DNA of 64,000 nucleotides, from NCBI RefSeq assembly GCF_001894805.1, contig NZ_BCWX01000001.1, positions 1,364,001 to 1,428,000 of the forward strand. The letters run 5' to 3'. The notes below the pieces were generated by a model, which saw nothing but the letters and a program-made list of their open reading frames with translations, did not search any database and was not told where the DNA came from. Made by a program: the position numbers and the translations under genes. How positions within the stretch are numbered: position 1 is the stretch's first letter; each line of letters opens with the position of its first letter. Positions 34,604 through 44,694 of the stretch are shown here, in pieces. This stretch comes from Rhodococcus globerulus NBRC 14531 (GTDB lineage Bacteria; Actinomycetota; Actinomycetes; Mycobacteriales; Mycobacteriaceae).

Positions 34604-37561
34604 GTGGGCATGCGGCCCCCCGCAGGTTTACCCTCTCTGTCCAGACGCAGTCGAATCCTGTTGGGGGTAGCCGTAATTGTTGCGGTACTCCTGCTGATCG
34701 GTCCGCGACTGATCGGCATGTACACCGATTGGTTGTGGTTCGGCGAAGTCAATTTCCGAGGTGTTTTCACCAAGGTTCTCCTGACCCGCGCGCTGCTCTT
34801 CCTCGTCGTGGGTGTTGTGGTCGGTGCCATCGTGTGGTTGGCGATGATGCTCGCGTACCGCTCGCGTCCCGTTTTTGTTCCGGTGTCCGGTCCGAATGAT
34901 CCGATCGCGCGCTACCGCACCACCGTCATGTCGCGTCTGCGTCTGTTCGGTGTGATCATCCCGATCGCAATCGGACTGCTGTCCGGGTTGATCGCGCAGG
35001 CCAACTGGGTCACGGTCCAGTTGTTCTTCAACGGTGGTTCGTTCGGGATCTCCGATCCGCAGTTCAACCTCGACGTCGGTTTCTACACGTTCGATCTGCC
35101 GTTCTACCGCTTCGTGCTGAACTGGCTGTTTGTCGCGGTTCTCCTGGCGTTCGTAGCGAACCTTCTCACGCACTACATCTTCGGCGGCATCAAACTCGCC
35201 GGTCGCGCGGGAACGTTCACCACGGCTGCTCGCATCCAATTGGCAGTCTTGGCAGGAACTTTCGTTCTGCTCAAGGCAGTTGCGTACTGGTTCGACCGGT
35301 ACTCGCTGCTCTCGAGCGATCGTAAGGAGCCAACGTTCACAGGCCCCGGTTACACCGACATCAACGCGGTGCTGCCGGCCAAGCTGATCCTGCTGTCCAT
35401 CGCAGTGATCTGTGCGCTGGCGTTTTTCGCGGCCATCTTCACGCGGGATCTCCGCATTCCGGCGATGGCTGTCGCTCTGCTCGTGCTGTCGTCGGTTCTG
35501 GTCGGTGCCGTGTGGCCGATGATCGTCGAACAGTTCTCGGTCAAGCCGAACGCCGCAGACAAGGAAAGCGCATACATCGAGCGGAACATCGCCGCCACCA
35601 GGCAGGCGTACGGCATCACGGACGACAAGGTGACCTATCAGCCGTATTCGGGTGACGGCACCGCAATTCCGCGCGACGTTCCGGCGGACGTCACGACCAT
35701 TGCAAACGCACGCTTGCTGGATCCCAACATTCTTTCGCCCACGTTCACACAGCAGCAGCAGCGTCAGAACTTCTACGGATTCCCGCCGTCGCTCGACATC
35801 GACCGCTACGAGGTCGCGGGCGAAATGCAGGACTACATCGTTGCGGCGCGTGAACTCTCGCCCAACAACCTGCAGGGCAACCAGACGGACTGGATCAACA
35901 AGCACACCGTCTACACACACGGCGACGGCTTGGTGGCAGCGCCGGCCAACAGGATCACCGCTCCGGTCCTCGATCCGACCAAGGAAGCAGCCAACAACAA
36001 CGCGGGTTACCCGATCTACACGGTAAGCGACATCGCGTCGTTGGCCGCAGGAACGCAGGTCATTCCGGTCGATCAGCCACGCGTTTACTACGGCGAGGTC
36101 ATCGCTCAGGGCACCGCGGACTATGCGATCGTCGGTGGGGCGAGCGGCTCCGAACCGCGTGAGTACGACACCGAGCAGACCAAGTACACGTACACCGGAT
36201 CCGGTGGTGTCGATATCGGAAACTGGTTCAATCGGTTGGCGTTTGCCGCCAAGTACACCGAGCGCAACATCCTGTTCTCCGGTGCGGTCGGCTCCGATTC
36301 CAAGATCATCTACAACCGTGACCCACGCGATCGCGTCGGCCAGGTTGCTCCGTGGCTGACAATGGACGGCGACGCCTACCCGGCTGCTGTCGACGGCAAG
36401 ATCGTCTGGATCGTCGACGCGTACACAACGCTCGAGAACTACCCGTACGCGCAGCGCAGTTCGCTCGAGGGCCTGGTGGCCGACAGTGTCGACGCCACCA
36501 CTGGCCGACTCCTCCCGAAGAAGGAGGTGTCGTACATCCGTAACTCGGTGAAGGCCACCGTCGACGCTTACGACGGCACGGTCACGCTGTACCAGGTCGA
36601 TGACAACGATCCCGTCCTCAATGCGTGGAAGGGTGTGTTCCCGAACACCGTCCAGCCGCAGAGCGCGATTTCCGACGACCTGCGTGCGCACTTCCGGTAC
36701 CCGGAGGATCTGTTCAAGGTCCAGCGCGAGATGTTGGCGAAGTACCACGTCGACAACCCGACCGAGTTCTTCACCAACAACGCGTTCTGGTCGGTACCCA
36801 ACGAGCCGACGGTCGAAGGTTCCAACCAGAACGAGCCGCCGTTCTACGTGATGGTCGGTGATCAGGAGACCGGTGAGCCGGCGTTCCGCCTCATCAGCCC
36901 GATGGTCGGCTTCCGTCGTGAGTTCCTCTCGGCTCACATTTCGGTGGATTCGGATCCAAAGAACTACGGCAAGATCACCGTCCTGCAGTTGCCGACGGAC
37001 AAACAGACGCAGGGTCCGTCGCAGTCTCAGAACTCGATGATCTCGGATCCGCGAGTGGGTTCGGAGAAATCGATCCTCGAGAGAACCAACACCATTCGAT
37101 ACGGCAACCAGTTGGCGTTGCCGATCGCAAAGGGCGGCATTCTCTACGTCGAGCCGATGTACACCGAACGCAGTAACGCCAGCACGTCGTTCCCGCAGCT
37201 CTCTCGCGTCCTGGCCAGTTACCAGGAACCGGGTGTGTCCGGGCGTGTTCGGGTTGGCTACGCGTCGACGCTGGCCGAGGCTCTCGGTCAGATCTTCGAC
37301 AACGGCGGTGCTGCCGGTGTGGCAACGGCTCCGGGCGGAACGGCCGAGACCGCCCCGACTCCGGATACGAGCACGGAAACCAATCCGACGCCCGGCGCCC
37401 CGGCCCCGGCTCCGACCGACACCGCGGCGGTTGTCGCGGAACTCGATGCAGCGCTGGTAAATCTGCGAGCTACCCAGCAGAGCGGCGACTTCGCTGCATA
37501 CGGTGCGGCGTTGGATCGTCTGCAGAAGGCAGTTGACGCCTACCAGGCGCTGCCGAAGTAA
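34604..37561 (+). CDS. UPF0182 family large membrane protein (Rv3193c-like)
   Basis: 985 residues from GTG 34604, with GGAG at 34592-34595; this gives M-G-M-R-P-P, close to the mycobacterial N-terminus. About seven membrane helices lie in the first 300 residues, with the W-F-G-E-V-N-F family signature near residue 45. A large extracytoplasmic domain follows, and then a Pro/Thr/Ala-rich linker near 905-950 before a short helical tail. Function is unknown. A 19-bp stem terminator follows at 37577. Confidence 0.9.
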   Translation: MGMRPPAGLPSLSRRSRILLGVAVIVAVLLLIGPRLIGMYTDWLWFGEVNFRGVFTKVLLTRALLFLVVGVVVGAIVWLAMMLAYRSRPVFVPVSGPNDPIARYRTTVMSRLRLFGVIIPIAIGLLSGLIAQANWVTVQLFFNGGSFGISDPQFNLDVGFYTFDLPFYRFVLNWLFVAVLLAFVANLLTHYIFGGIKLAGRAGTFTTAARIQLAVLAGTFVLLKAVAYWFDRYSLLSSDRKEPTFTGPGYTDINAVLPAKLILLSIAVICALAFFAAIFTRDLRIPAMAVALLVLSSVLVGAVWPMIVEQFSVKPNAADKESAYIERNIAATRQAYGITDDKVTYQPYSGDGTAIPRDVPADVTTIANARLLDPNILSPTFTQQQQRQNFYGFPPSLDIDRYEVAGEMQDYIVAARELSPNNLQGNQTDWINKHTVYTHGDGLVAAPANRITAPVLDPTKEAANNNAGYPIYTVSDIASLAAGTQVIPVDQPRVYYGEVIAQGTADYAIVGGASGSEPREYDTEQTKYTYTGSGGVDIGNWFNRLAFAAKYTERNILFSGAVGSDSKIIYNRDPRDRVGQVAPWLTMDGDAYPAAVDGKIVWIVDAYTTLENYPYAQRSSLEGLVADSVDATTGRLLPKKEVSYIRNSVKATVDAYDGTVTLYQVDDNDPVLNAWKGVFPNTVQPQSAISDDLRAHFRYPEDLFKVQREMLAKYHVDNPTEFFTNNAFWSVPNEPTVEGSNQNEPPFYVMVGDQETGEPAFRLISPMVGFRREFLSAHISVDSDPKNYGKITVLQLPTDKQTQGPSQSQNSMISDPRVGSEKSILERTNTIRYGNQLALPIAKGGILYVEPMYTERSNASTSFPQLSRVLASYQEPGVSGRVRVGYASTLAEALGQIFDNGGAAGVATAPGGTAETAPTPDTSTETNPTPGAPAPAPTDTAAVVAELDAALVNLRATQQSGDFAAYGAALDRLQKAVDAYQALPK

Positions 37562-37576
37562 GGGTTGTCGTAGCAG

Positions 37577-37625
37577 AACGCGAAGGCCCACCATCGAAAT
37601 CGGATGGTGGGCCTTCGCGTTTGTG
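37577..37625. terminator. Bidirectional intrinsic terminator
   Basis: A 19-bp perfect stem (37577-37595 with 37603-37621) around a 7-base loop, ending in GTTTG on the plus strand. It separates the convergent UPF0182 and Rpf-type genes and can serve both. Confidence 0.85.
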
Positions 37626-37640
37626 CGTTGTACGCCGGTA

Positions 37641-38395
<755 letters not shown>

Positions 38396-38639
38396 CAAGG
38401 TTCACTTCACGGTTTTGCGAGCTGACTGTTCGGTATCGGTTCGAAAAATCCGGACAATCGCCAGGTCAGATCCCGGCGATGCGGATTCGAGGTGTCTCCG
38501 TTACACGTCTGTTATGTGTTGATGGTCACGGTGAAATTGTGAAGCCGGTCACCGAAAATCGTGGTTCGGGGCTCGGATGTGACTCTGGCGCAGGCGATTT
38601 GCATTCTGTTCACCGGCTCGTGTAGTTTTATCCATGCAT
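38396..38639. promoter_or_regulatory. Intergenic region with rpf and tRNA promoters
   Basis: A 244-base stretch with no gene. TTGCAT (38599-38604), 18 bases, TAGTTT (38623-38628) makes a plausible promoter for the downstream initiator tRNA. Two GGTCAC half-sites, near 38524 and 38549, and a GTTACACGTCTGTTATG direct-repeat-like element near 38499 resemble regulator sites (MtrA or CRP-like are candidates). None can be assigned with certainty. Confidence 0.4.
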
Positions 38640-38713
38640 CGCGGGGTGGAGCAGCTCGGTAGCTCGCTGGGCTCATAACCCAGAGGTCGCAGGTTCAAAT
38701 CCTGTCCCCGCTA
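38640..38713 (+). tRNA. Initiator tRNA-fMet (CAU)
   Basis: A cloverleaf of 74 bases. The anticodon loop CTCATAA gives CAU. The anticodon stem ends in three consecutive G:C pairs, and the first acceptor position is C facing U, unpaired; both are initiator hallmarks. The T-loop TTCAAAT is normal. CCA is not encoded. Confidence 0.95.
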
Positions 38714-38718
38714 CTAAA

Positions 38719-38762
38719 GAAAGAACCGCCGCACTGGAATCCAGTGCGGCGGTTCTTTTTTG
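38719..38762 (+). terminator. Intrinsic terminator after tRNA-fMet
   Basis: A 17-bp perfect stem (38721-38737 with 38741-38757), a 3-base loop and a T-run to 38761. It ends the tRNA transcript. A-residues on the left also let it work for the convergent GntR gene. Confidence 0.9.
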
Positions 38763-38789
38763 TCAGTGTGTGTTGGTGTGTGTCGGTGT

Positions 38790-39434
38790 TCAGCAGCGCG
38801 TCGTACGGACGAGTAGTCCGGCGACGTGAGCGCTCGCGGCGGCGCGGGCAGCAACAGCGTCACCGGTCTCGATGGCCGAGACGATCCGGGCATGCTCGGC
38901 CACGGCGAGCCGCCGGTTCAGATCCGAACCCCACATGTCCGTCCGAAACAGATGCGATTGACCATCCAGGCGGTGCAGAGCGTCACGGAGTGGGTCGTTG
39001 GCCGCTGTTTCCCGAATCAGATTGTGGAACTCGAGGTCCAACGCGGAATCGCGACGCCGATCCGGTGCGGTGTTCAACAATTCACGTTGTTCCTCGACCA
39101 TCTTGTTCAGTTGGGAGACGACGTCGTGAGTGGCGCGGGTTGTAGCGCTGAAAGCCGCAAGGCCGTCCAGGACCTCCCGGACCTCGAACACCGCGCGCAG
39201 TGAGTCCGCATCGAGCGATTCGACCTTCGCACCGGCGTTGCGGGTGTGTACCGCGATGCCTTCGTAGATCAATTGCTGAACGGCCTCGCGAACCGGCGTT
39301 CTACTGACATTCAACTTGGATGCGAGTGCGGGGACACTGAGCGGCGTGCCTGGGGCGAGTTCGCCGGAGAAGATGAGCTCTCGCAGAGTCTCGTGTACCG
39401 ACTCGGTCAGCGGTGCACGTTCGGTTGTGGTCAT
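38790..39434 (-). CDS. GntR family regulator, FadR/FCD subfamily
   Basis: 214 residues from ATG 39434 (the frame stays open to 39542 without support). The winged helix L-R-E-L-I-F-S-G-E-L-A-P-G-T-P-L and R-T-P-V-R-E-A-V-Q-Q-L is at residues 12-70. A helical FCD domain follows, with histidines (L-E-F-H-N-L-I near 133; V-A-E-H-A-R-I-V near 178) suited to metal-carboxylate effectors. It is last of four minus-strand genes with the oxygenase and ABC genes, so it probably regulates the catabolic cluster. Confidence 0.9.
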   Translation of the reverse strand: MTTTERAPLTESVHETLRELIFSGELAPGTPLSVPALASKLNVSRTPVREAVQQLIYEGIAVHTRNAGAKVESLDADSLRAVFEVREVLDGLAAFSATTRATHDVVSQLNKMVEEQRELLNTAPDRRRDSALDLEFHNLIRETAANDPLRDALHRLDGQSHLFRTDMWGSDLNRRLAVAEHARIVSAIETGDAVAARAAASAHVAGLLVRTTRC

Positions 39435-39483
39435 GATTTCTTCTTCGTCATGGATTTCGTGGTCCCCTTGCACAGTGCTGACA

Positions 39484-40545
39484 TTACCCGGCCGCGCGTA
39501 CTCGTTCGGCTTCTCGCAAGTCCCCACCCGGGGCAATCCCACCTTTCAATCCTGCGACCTTGGCCGCGATGTTCTCGGCAATCGTGATCGGCGGATACCC
39601 GACCTCGCCGGGCTGCAGTGTTCCCGGTAGCGCCTCGATGACGGCGTCGTAGTTTCCGTCGAAAAAGAATGCGGCAGAACGCCGTCTGATGATCCGACCG
39701 TCGACGATCGGCGGATCGACGCGGTGAATCGTGGACCGCCAGCGGTCGTTGGTCCAGCGAGCCATCGCGTCGCCGAGATTGATCAGCAGGGCGTTGTCCG
39801 CTGGTTGGGCGTCATGCCAGAGATTGTCGGCGCCCAGGATCTGAAGGCCGGGCACCTGATCTGCCCAGAGGATGGTCAGAATCCCGAAGTCGGTGTGAGC
39901 GCCCATACCGGTCATTTCCCCGGGCATCGCGATCTCGCTTTCGGGGAGCGCGTAATTGTTCATTTTCAACGCATTGATCGAGTGGTCGAGCATGGAGTCG
40001 AAATATCCTTGCTCCAATCCCAGCGCATCGGTGAACGCGCGCATCAGGATTGCAGCCAAAGTCTGTGCGTGGGAGAAGTATTGCTCGACAGCAGGCCTGA
40101 ATCCAGGTGCCGCATCCGGCCAGGTGTTGGCGGCGTAACTGAATTCGGGGAGGTCGAGGTCCGGGTAGTCGGCGGCCTCGGTTCCGACGACGACGGCTTC
40201 GTAGAAATCGTTCATCATATTCGCGGACGCGACACCCAGGCTCATGCTCAACGACTCCGACTTCGGCGGAGAGTATCCACGGTTCTCGGACGACGAGCGG
40301 GCGTACGTCTTCTTCACGTCCAGGGGCAGGGCGAAGAACTCGTCCAGCGCGCCGGCCAGTCCGTCGATCGATTCGCGTGGAATTCCATGTCCCACAATCT
40401 GAATGAAGCCGACTTCGCGGCAAGCCCGGTCCAGGTCGGTAGCGACGGCAGCGCAGGCAGCGTCGTAGCGCTCGGCCGGCGAGTTCATGACGTATGGGCT
40501 CATGACGTAGGGGCTGATGTCGATGGTGGGAATCTCGAAGCTCAT
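39484..40545 (-). CDS. Isopenicillin-N-synthase-like Fe(II)/2-oxoglutarate oxygenase (first of two)
   Basis: 353 residues from ATG 40545. The DIOX_N region has G-F-I-Q-I-V-G-H-G-I-P near residue 46. The 2OG-Fe(II) core has facial triad H217-x-D219 (G-A-H-T-D-F-G) and H274 (S-T-I-H-R-V), with R289 of R-R-S as the oxoglutarate-binding arginine. Such enzymes hydroxylate or oxidise small metabolites, for example thymine 7-hydroxylase. Residues 11-20 contain a tandem S-P-Y-V-M duplication. It is adjacent to the ABC permease; the substrate is unknown. Confidence 0.9.
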   Translation of the reverse strand: MSFEIPTIDISPYVMSPYVMNSPAERYDAACAAVATDLDRACREVGFIQIVGHGIPRESIDGLAGALDEFFALPLDVKKTYARSSSENRGYSPPKSESLSMSLGVASANMMNDFYEAVVVGTEAADYPDLDLPEFSYAANTWPDAAPGFRPAVEQYFSHAQTLAAILMRAFTDALGLEQGYFDSMLDHSINALKMNNYALPESEIAMPGEMTGMGAHTDFGILTILWADQVPGLQILGADNLWHDAQPADNALLINLGDAMARWTNDRWRSTIHRVDPPIVDGRIIRRRSAAFFFDGNYDAVIEALPGTLQPGEVGYPPITIAENIAAKVAGLKGGIAPGGDLREAERVRAAG

Positions 40546-40581
40546 GTCAGTAGGTCCTTGTTTCGATGGGGAGTAGGTCGA

Positions 40582-41445
40582 TCAGCGGCCGGACGTGTGC
40601 CACTTACCGACCAGAATGCGGGAGAGGTATCCGAAAGCGGAGAAGACCAGGACACCGAACAGTGAAGCAATGACGATCGCGCCGATCAGATCCTCGGACT
40701 GAAGTCGGCTGCGGTAGACGTCGAGAAGGGTGCCGATGCCGGGTTGTCCTTTTGCGAAGAACATGTCGCCGATAATGGCACCGACCACAACAAGTCCGGA
40801 CGCGGTGCGGATGCCGGTGAGAATGGCAGGCATCGCCGCTCGCAGTTCGAGCTTTACCAGCCGATCCCAGCGCGATGCGCGTCCGAGGGTGAAGAGTTCA
40901 TGCAGTCCCCGGTCCACGGACTGCAAACCGAAGTGGGTGTTGGTGATGATGGGGAACGCCGCGATCAGTACACACACCAAGGTGCGGGCAGTCATGCCGT
41001 AGCCGAACCACAGGCCGATCAACGGGACTATCGCGAGAATGGGAATGACCTGAAGCACAACGGCATACGGGTAGACGATCCGCTCGATCCACTTGGCCTG
41101 ACTCATCAGTACACCCGTTCCGACGCCGATTGCAACGGCGACGACAAATCCCACCGCCGCGACCTGCGCGGTGACGGCCAGCGCTTCGAGCATCGGACCG
41201 AGGTGTTTCCAGTCGAGTAGCGACTGGGTGAGCACCCGACTTGGGGGCGGCAGCATGAACTGGCGTTCGGGTGAGAGGACCAGGTTGCTCACTATCGACC
41301 AGAGCGCGAGAGCGCCGGCCAACGAGAGAAGGGGAAACGCGATCATGCTCCCGATCCTCTTCAGGCGTTGCTTCCAGAGCTGCGTGGGTAGGGAAGTTGC
41401 TGTGGTGCTTACTACTTCGCGGCGAAGTGTCAGTGCTTCGGTCAT
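40582..41445 (-). CDS. ABC transporter permease, NitT/TauT type
   Basis: 287 residues from ATG 41445, overlapping the ATPase stop by 4 bases. About six membrane helices. The EAA loop T-L-G-R-A-S-R-W-D-R-L-V-K-L-E-L near residue 190 and a conserved M-S-Q-A-K-W-I-E-R before it place it with SsuC/TauC/NrtB-type permeases, which import sulfonates, nitrate or pyrimidine-like compounds. It works with the ATPase at 41442 and the lipoprotein at 42484. Confidence 0.9.
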   Translation of the reverse strand: MTEALTLRREVVSTTATSLPTQLWKQRLKRIGSMIAFPLLSLAGALALWSIVSNLVLSPERQFMLPPPSRVLTQSLLDWKHLGPMLEALAVTAQVAAVGFVVAVAIGVGTGVLMSQAKWIERIVYPYAVVLQVIPILAIVPLIGLWFGYGMTARTLVCVLIAAFPIITNTHFGLQSVDRGLHELFTLGRASRWDRLVKLELRAAMPAILTGIRTASGLVVVGAIIGDMFFAKGQPGIGTLLDVYRSRLQSEDLIGAIVIASLFGVLVFSAFGYLSRILVGKWHTSGR

Positions 41446-42224
41446 CGGAGGCTCCCGTGCAGACTGGCCGAAATTTCGGCGACGTATTCGGTGAAACGGG
41501 CGTCGTACCGCAGTTCCGGGCTGCGTGGGTAACCGAAGCCGATGTCGACGACAGAATGGATGCGACCAGGTCGCGCGGTCATGATGACAACCTTGTTGGC
41601 GAGATACACCGCCTCGGACACCGAATGCGTGATGAACATAGCGGTGAATCCCTTGTCCGCGTATAGCCGTTGAAGTTCGACCTGCATGTCGAGGCGCGTC
41701 ATTTCGTCGAGAGCACCGAACGGCTCGTCCAGGAGCATGACCTCCGGAGCCAAGGTCAGAGCCCGCGCGAGAGACACTCGCATCTTCATGCCGCCGGACA
41801 GTGCATTGGGCAATTGCCCCGAGAAGTCTCGTAGACCGACAGCGTTGATGGCTTCGCCGGCGCGTTCACGACGGAGGGCTTTGGACACGCCGCCCAACTC
41901 GGCTGACAACTCGACATTGGATTGTACTGTTCGCCAAGGTAACAGCGTCGGCTCCTGGAAGATGAAGCCTACCGATTCGGTGTCGAGGGCAACGGATCCG
42001 CTGGTAGGACGCTCGAGGCCGGCTGCCATGCGCAATAGTGTCGACTTGCCGCAGCCGGACGGGCCGACCACGGCCACGAAGTCGCCACGGCGCACATCGA
42101 GATTGATGCCGTCCAGTGCCACCGTGCCGGTGTCGAATTTCTTCACTACATCGGTGAAGGCCATCTGCATGGACGTGGTCAGTCTGCGTGCGTCGGTGTC
42201 CTGCATCGTGTTTGCGAGTTTCAT
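41442..42224 (-). CDS. ABC transporter ATP-binding protein, NitT/TauT type
   Basis: 260 residues from ATG 42224, with GGAGG 5 bases upstream; the frame continues to 42254. Walker A G-P-S-G-C-G-K-S-T near residue 53, Q-loop F-Q-E-P-T-L-L-P-W-R near 87, signature L-S-G-G-M-K-M-R near 140 (methionine in place of the common glutamine), Walker B V-M-L-L-D-E-P near 163. It energises the permease encoded immediately downstream. Confidence 0.93.
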   Translation of the reverse strand: MKLANTMQDTDARRLTTSMQMAFTDVVKKFDTGTVALDGINLDVRRGDFVAVVGPSGCGKSTLLRMAAGLERPTSGSVALDTESVGFIFQEPTLLPWRTVQSNVELSAELGGVSKALRRERAGEAINAVGLRDFSGQLPNALSGGMKMRVSLARALTLAPEVMLLDEPFGALDEMTRLDMQVELQRLYADKGFTAMFITHSVSEAVYLANKVVIMTARPGRIHSVVDIGFGYPRSPELRYDARFTEYVAEISASLHGSLR

Positions 42225-42483
42225 CCGTGCCTCCGGATCGTGTGATGCATGCAAAATATCTGCGTTCTGATGGGATTGAGTGTGGATTGCATGTATGTCG
42301 GGCGGATTTCTCAGTGTTAATTGATTGTGACATTGCAGGTGAATCGGTTATCTCGAATGATTAACCTGCGAGAAACAAAGCGGCATCTGCATGTAATCGA
42401 AGTGCTACAGACTCTGCTCATCCCCAATCTGCATGCCAGTCAGAGTCACTGCAGTCAGAGTCCCTTCATTTCGAGGAGAACCC
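42225..42483. promoter_or_regulatory. Divergent regulatory region of the catabolic cluster
   Basis: 259 bases between the ABC operon (minus) and the binding-protein operon (plus). It holds an 11-base direct repeat CAGTCAGAGTC at 42437-42447 and 42452-42462. There is also an inverted GGTTA/TAACC pair (42346-42350 and 42362-42366) and several TGCATG-containing segments. These are candidate operators for the GntR regulator. No promoter hexamers stand out. Confidence 0.45.
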
Positions 42484-43659
42484 GTGAATTCCAAACGCAC
42501 AACCGTGGGAACCGCCAGTATTGCCCTCGCATTGCTCGCTGCATTCGGGTTGAGTGCATGCAGTTCGAGTGACGCCGACACGGCGGTTGCGTCGGAAGCG
42601 CTCGAGCCCGCTGCGGATGCGCAGACACTAGCCGGCGTGTGTCCGGAAAACGTTGTAGTGCAGCTGCAATGGCAGCCGCAGTCGGATATGGGTGCGCTGT
42701 TCGAGATGCTCGGGCCGGGATACACCGTCGACACAGACGACAAGTCGGTCAGTGGCACTCTGGTCGCGGGCGGCAAGGATACCGGCGTCGATCTCACGCT
42801 TCGGGCAGGTGGCCCGGCGATCGGGTTCCAGTCCGTCAGTTCTCAGATGTACGTGGATGATTCGATCACGCTGGGTCTGATCCATGGTGACCAGGTGATC
42901 GCCGCGTCGGCGAGTCAGCCCGTCATGGCGGTGACTCCACTACTCAAGTACAGTCCGGCAATCGTGATGTGGGACCCTGCGTCGCACCCTGATTGGAAGA
43001 GTGTTGCCGACATCGGCAAGACCGATGCAAGCGTCGTGGTGTCCAAGGAACAGTTGTTCCCGCAGTGGCTGGTTGCGAAGGGGTTGTTGAAGCAGTCTCA
43101 GCTCGACACGAGTTACGACGGCGCACCGTCGCGCTTCGTCGGCGACCCGACCATTGCGCAGCAGGGATTCGCGAATTCCGAACCGTACACGTACGAGAAC
43201 GAGACGCCGGCCTGGGACAAGCCGGTTTCCTTTGACCTGCTGAAGGATTCAGGCTTCGACATCTATGCGTCCAATGTGTCGGTCCGCGCTGACAAAGTAG
43301 AATCGCTCTCGTCCTGCCTGACCAAATTGGTTCCGATCATCCAGCAAGCGAGTGCCGACTACATCACCGATCCGGCTGCGGCCAACAGCGCGATCGTCGA
43401 CGTTGTCTCCCAGGATATTTCGTTCAGTCCCTACACCGAGGGCGAGGCTGCCTTCAGTGCTCAGATGTTGAAAGACGAAGGGCTGATTGCAAACGAGGCT
43501 GACGGTTCGGTAGGAACCTATGACATGGCCAGAGTCACCCGAAACGTCGCTGACCTGACGCCCGATCTGGTGGCCGGCGGTGCAGCGATTCCGGATTCAC
43601 TGACCGCAGAACAGATCTACACCAACAAGTTCACCAACCCGTCCATCGGAATCCGCTGA
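42484..43659 (+). CDS. ABC transporter substrate-binding lipoprotein
   Basis: 391 residues from GTG 42484, with AGGAG at 42474-42478. A lipoprotein signal peptide ends in the lipobox L-S-A-C at residue 26. The mature protein is a periplasmic-binding-protein type II fold of the NMT1/TauA kind, with Q-L-Q-W-Q-P-Q-S near residue 60 in the ligand-binding region. It is transcribed opposite its cognate permease and ATPase. The ligand is unidentified; the surrounding amidohydrolase and oxygenases suggest an organic nitrogen compound. Confidence 0.85.
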   Translation: MNSKRTTVGTASIALALLAAFGLSACSSSDADTAVASEALEPAADAQTLAGVCPENVVVQLQWQPQSDMGALFEMLGPGYTVDTDDKSVSGTLVAGGKDTGVDLTLRAGGPAIGFQSVSSQMYVDDSITLGLIHGDQVIAASASQPVMAVTPLLKYSPAIVMWDPASHPDWKSVADIGKTDASVVVSKEQLFPQWLVAKGLLKQSQLDTSYDGAPSRFVGDPTIAQQGFANSEPYTYENETPAWDKPVSFDLLKDSGFDIYASNVSVRADKVESLSSCLTKLVPIIQQASADYITDPAAANSAIVDVVSQDISFSPYTEGEAAFSAQMLKDEGLIANEADGSVGTYDMARVTRNVADLTPDLVAGGAAIPDSLTAEQIYTNKFTNPSIGIR

Positions 43660-43678
43660 TCAGGAGACTGGAAAAATC

Positions 43679-44656
43679 ATGACGTACGAGATGACCGAAC
43701 TCAACCGTGAGAGCCGTATGGGCGGCCTCGGTACCGAAACAACCGATCGCGAAGTGCGACGGATCGATCTGTCCGACTTCGAGAACCGCCGCAGCGAGAT
43801 AGCGGACGAGTTATGGTCGGCTGCAACCGATATCGGATTCTTTCAGGTTGTCAACCACGGAATCGACATCGGTGAGGTTCGCAAGGCGTTCGCTGCCACG
43901 GAGAACTTCTTTGCGCTACCAGATGAGGTCAAGGCCCGGTATCCACTCAAGAAGGGATTCAATTCCGGCTGGGAGAGCATGTCGCAAGTGCGGCCGTCGA
44001 TCGGGACGCCCGATCAGAAGGAGTCCTACCAGGTAACCCGCCCCCACATGGGTGACCTGTGGCCCACCGACGACGAACTCGAGGGCTTCCGCGAAACGAT
44101 TCTCGATTTCGAGGCACGGTGCTGGGGCGTCGCGATGGCCCTGCTCTCGTGTTTCGCAGACAAACTCGGATTCGAGCGGGACTTCTTTGCGAAAGCCCAC
44201 GATCCGTCGGTGACCAGTTACCAGAGCACCCTCCGGTTGCTGCACTACTTCCCGCTCGCTCCCGATGCCGATGTCGCAGGAATGTGGCGCGCGGGCGCGC
44301 ACACCGATTTCGACTGCCTGACCTTGCTCTTTCAGCGCGACGGTCAGGGCGGGCTGCAGTTGTGCCCTGGTAAGGAGATGGAGGCCCAGGAATGGACGTC
44401 GGTGGAACCCGCCGAGGAAGCGATCACCTGCAACATCGGTGACATGCTGATGCGATGGAGCGACGATGTGCTGCCGTCGAACTTTCATCGCGTCAAGAGC
44501 CCAGGCCTGAACGACTACCGGGGCCCTCGATACAGCCTGGCTTTCTTCGCGCAGGCAAACCGCGACATCATGATCGAAGGTCCGGCCGGGAAGTATCCGC
44601 CGATCACCGCCGAGGATTATCTCTACCAGCGCGTGAATGCCAATTTCGCCCGCTGA
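43679..44656 (+). CDS. Isopenicillin-N-synthase-like Fe(II)/2-oxoglutarate oxygenase (second)
   Basis: 325 residues from ATG 43679, with AGGAG at 43662-43666. G-F-F-Q-V-V-N-H-G-I near residue 53, iron ligands H208-x-D210 (G-A-H-T-D-F-D) and H270 (N-F-H-R-V), and oxoglutarate arginine R284 in R-Y-S-L-A-F-F. It is clearly diverged from the first oxygenase in the window, so the two probably act on different intermediates. It follows the binding protein by 19 bases and precedes the amidohydrolase. Confidence 0.9.
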   Translation: MTYEMTELNRESRMGGLGTETTDREVRRIDLSDFENRRSEIADELWSAATDIGFFQVVNHGIDIGEVRKAFAATENFFALPDEVKARYPLKKGFNSGWESMSQVRPSIGTPDQKESYQVTRPHMGDLWPTDDELEGFRETILDFEARCWGVAMALLSCFADKLGFERDFFAKAHDPSVTSYQSTLRLLHYFPLAPDADVAGMWRAGAHTDFDCLTLLFQRDGQGGLQLCPGKEMEAQEWTSVEPAEEAITCNIGDMLMRWSDDVLPSNFHRVKSPGLNDYRGPRYSLAFFAQANRDIMIEGPAGKYPPITAEDYLYQRVNANFAR

Positions 44657-44694
44657 GCCGACCGAAGATGCCGACCGAAGACACGGAGAAAACG

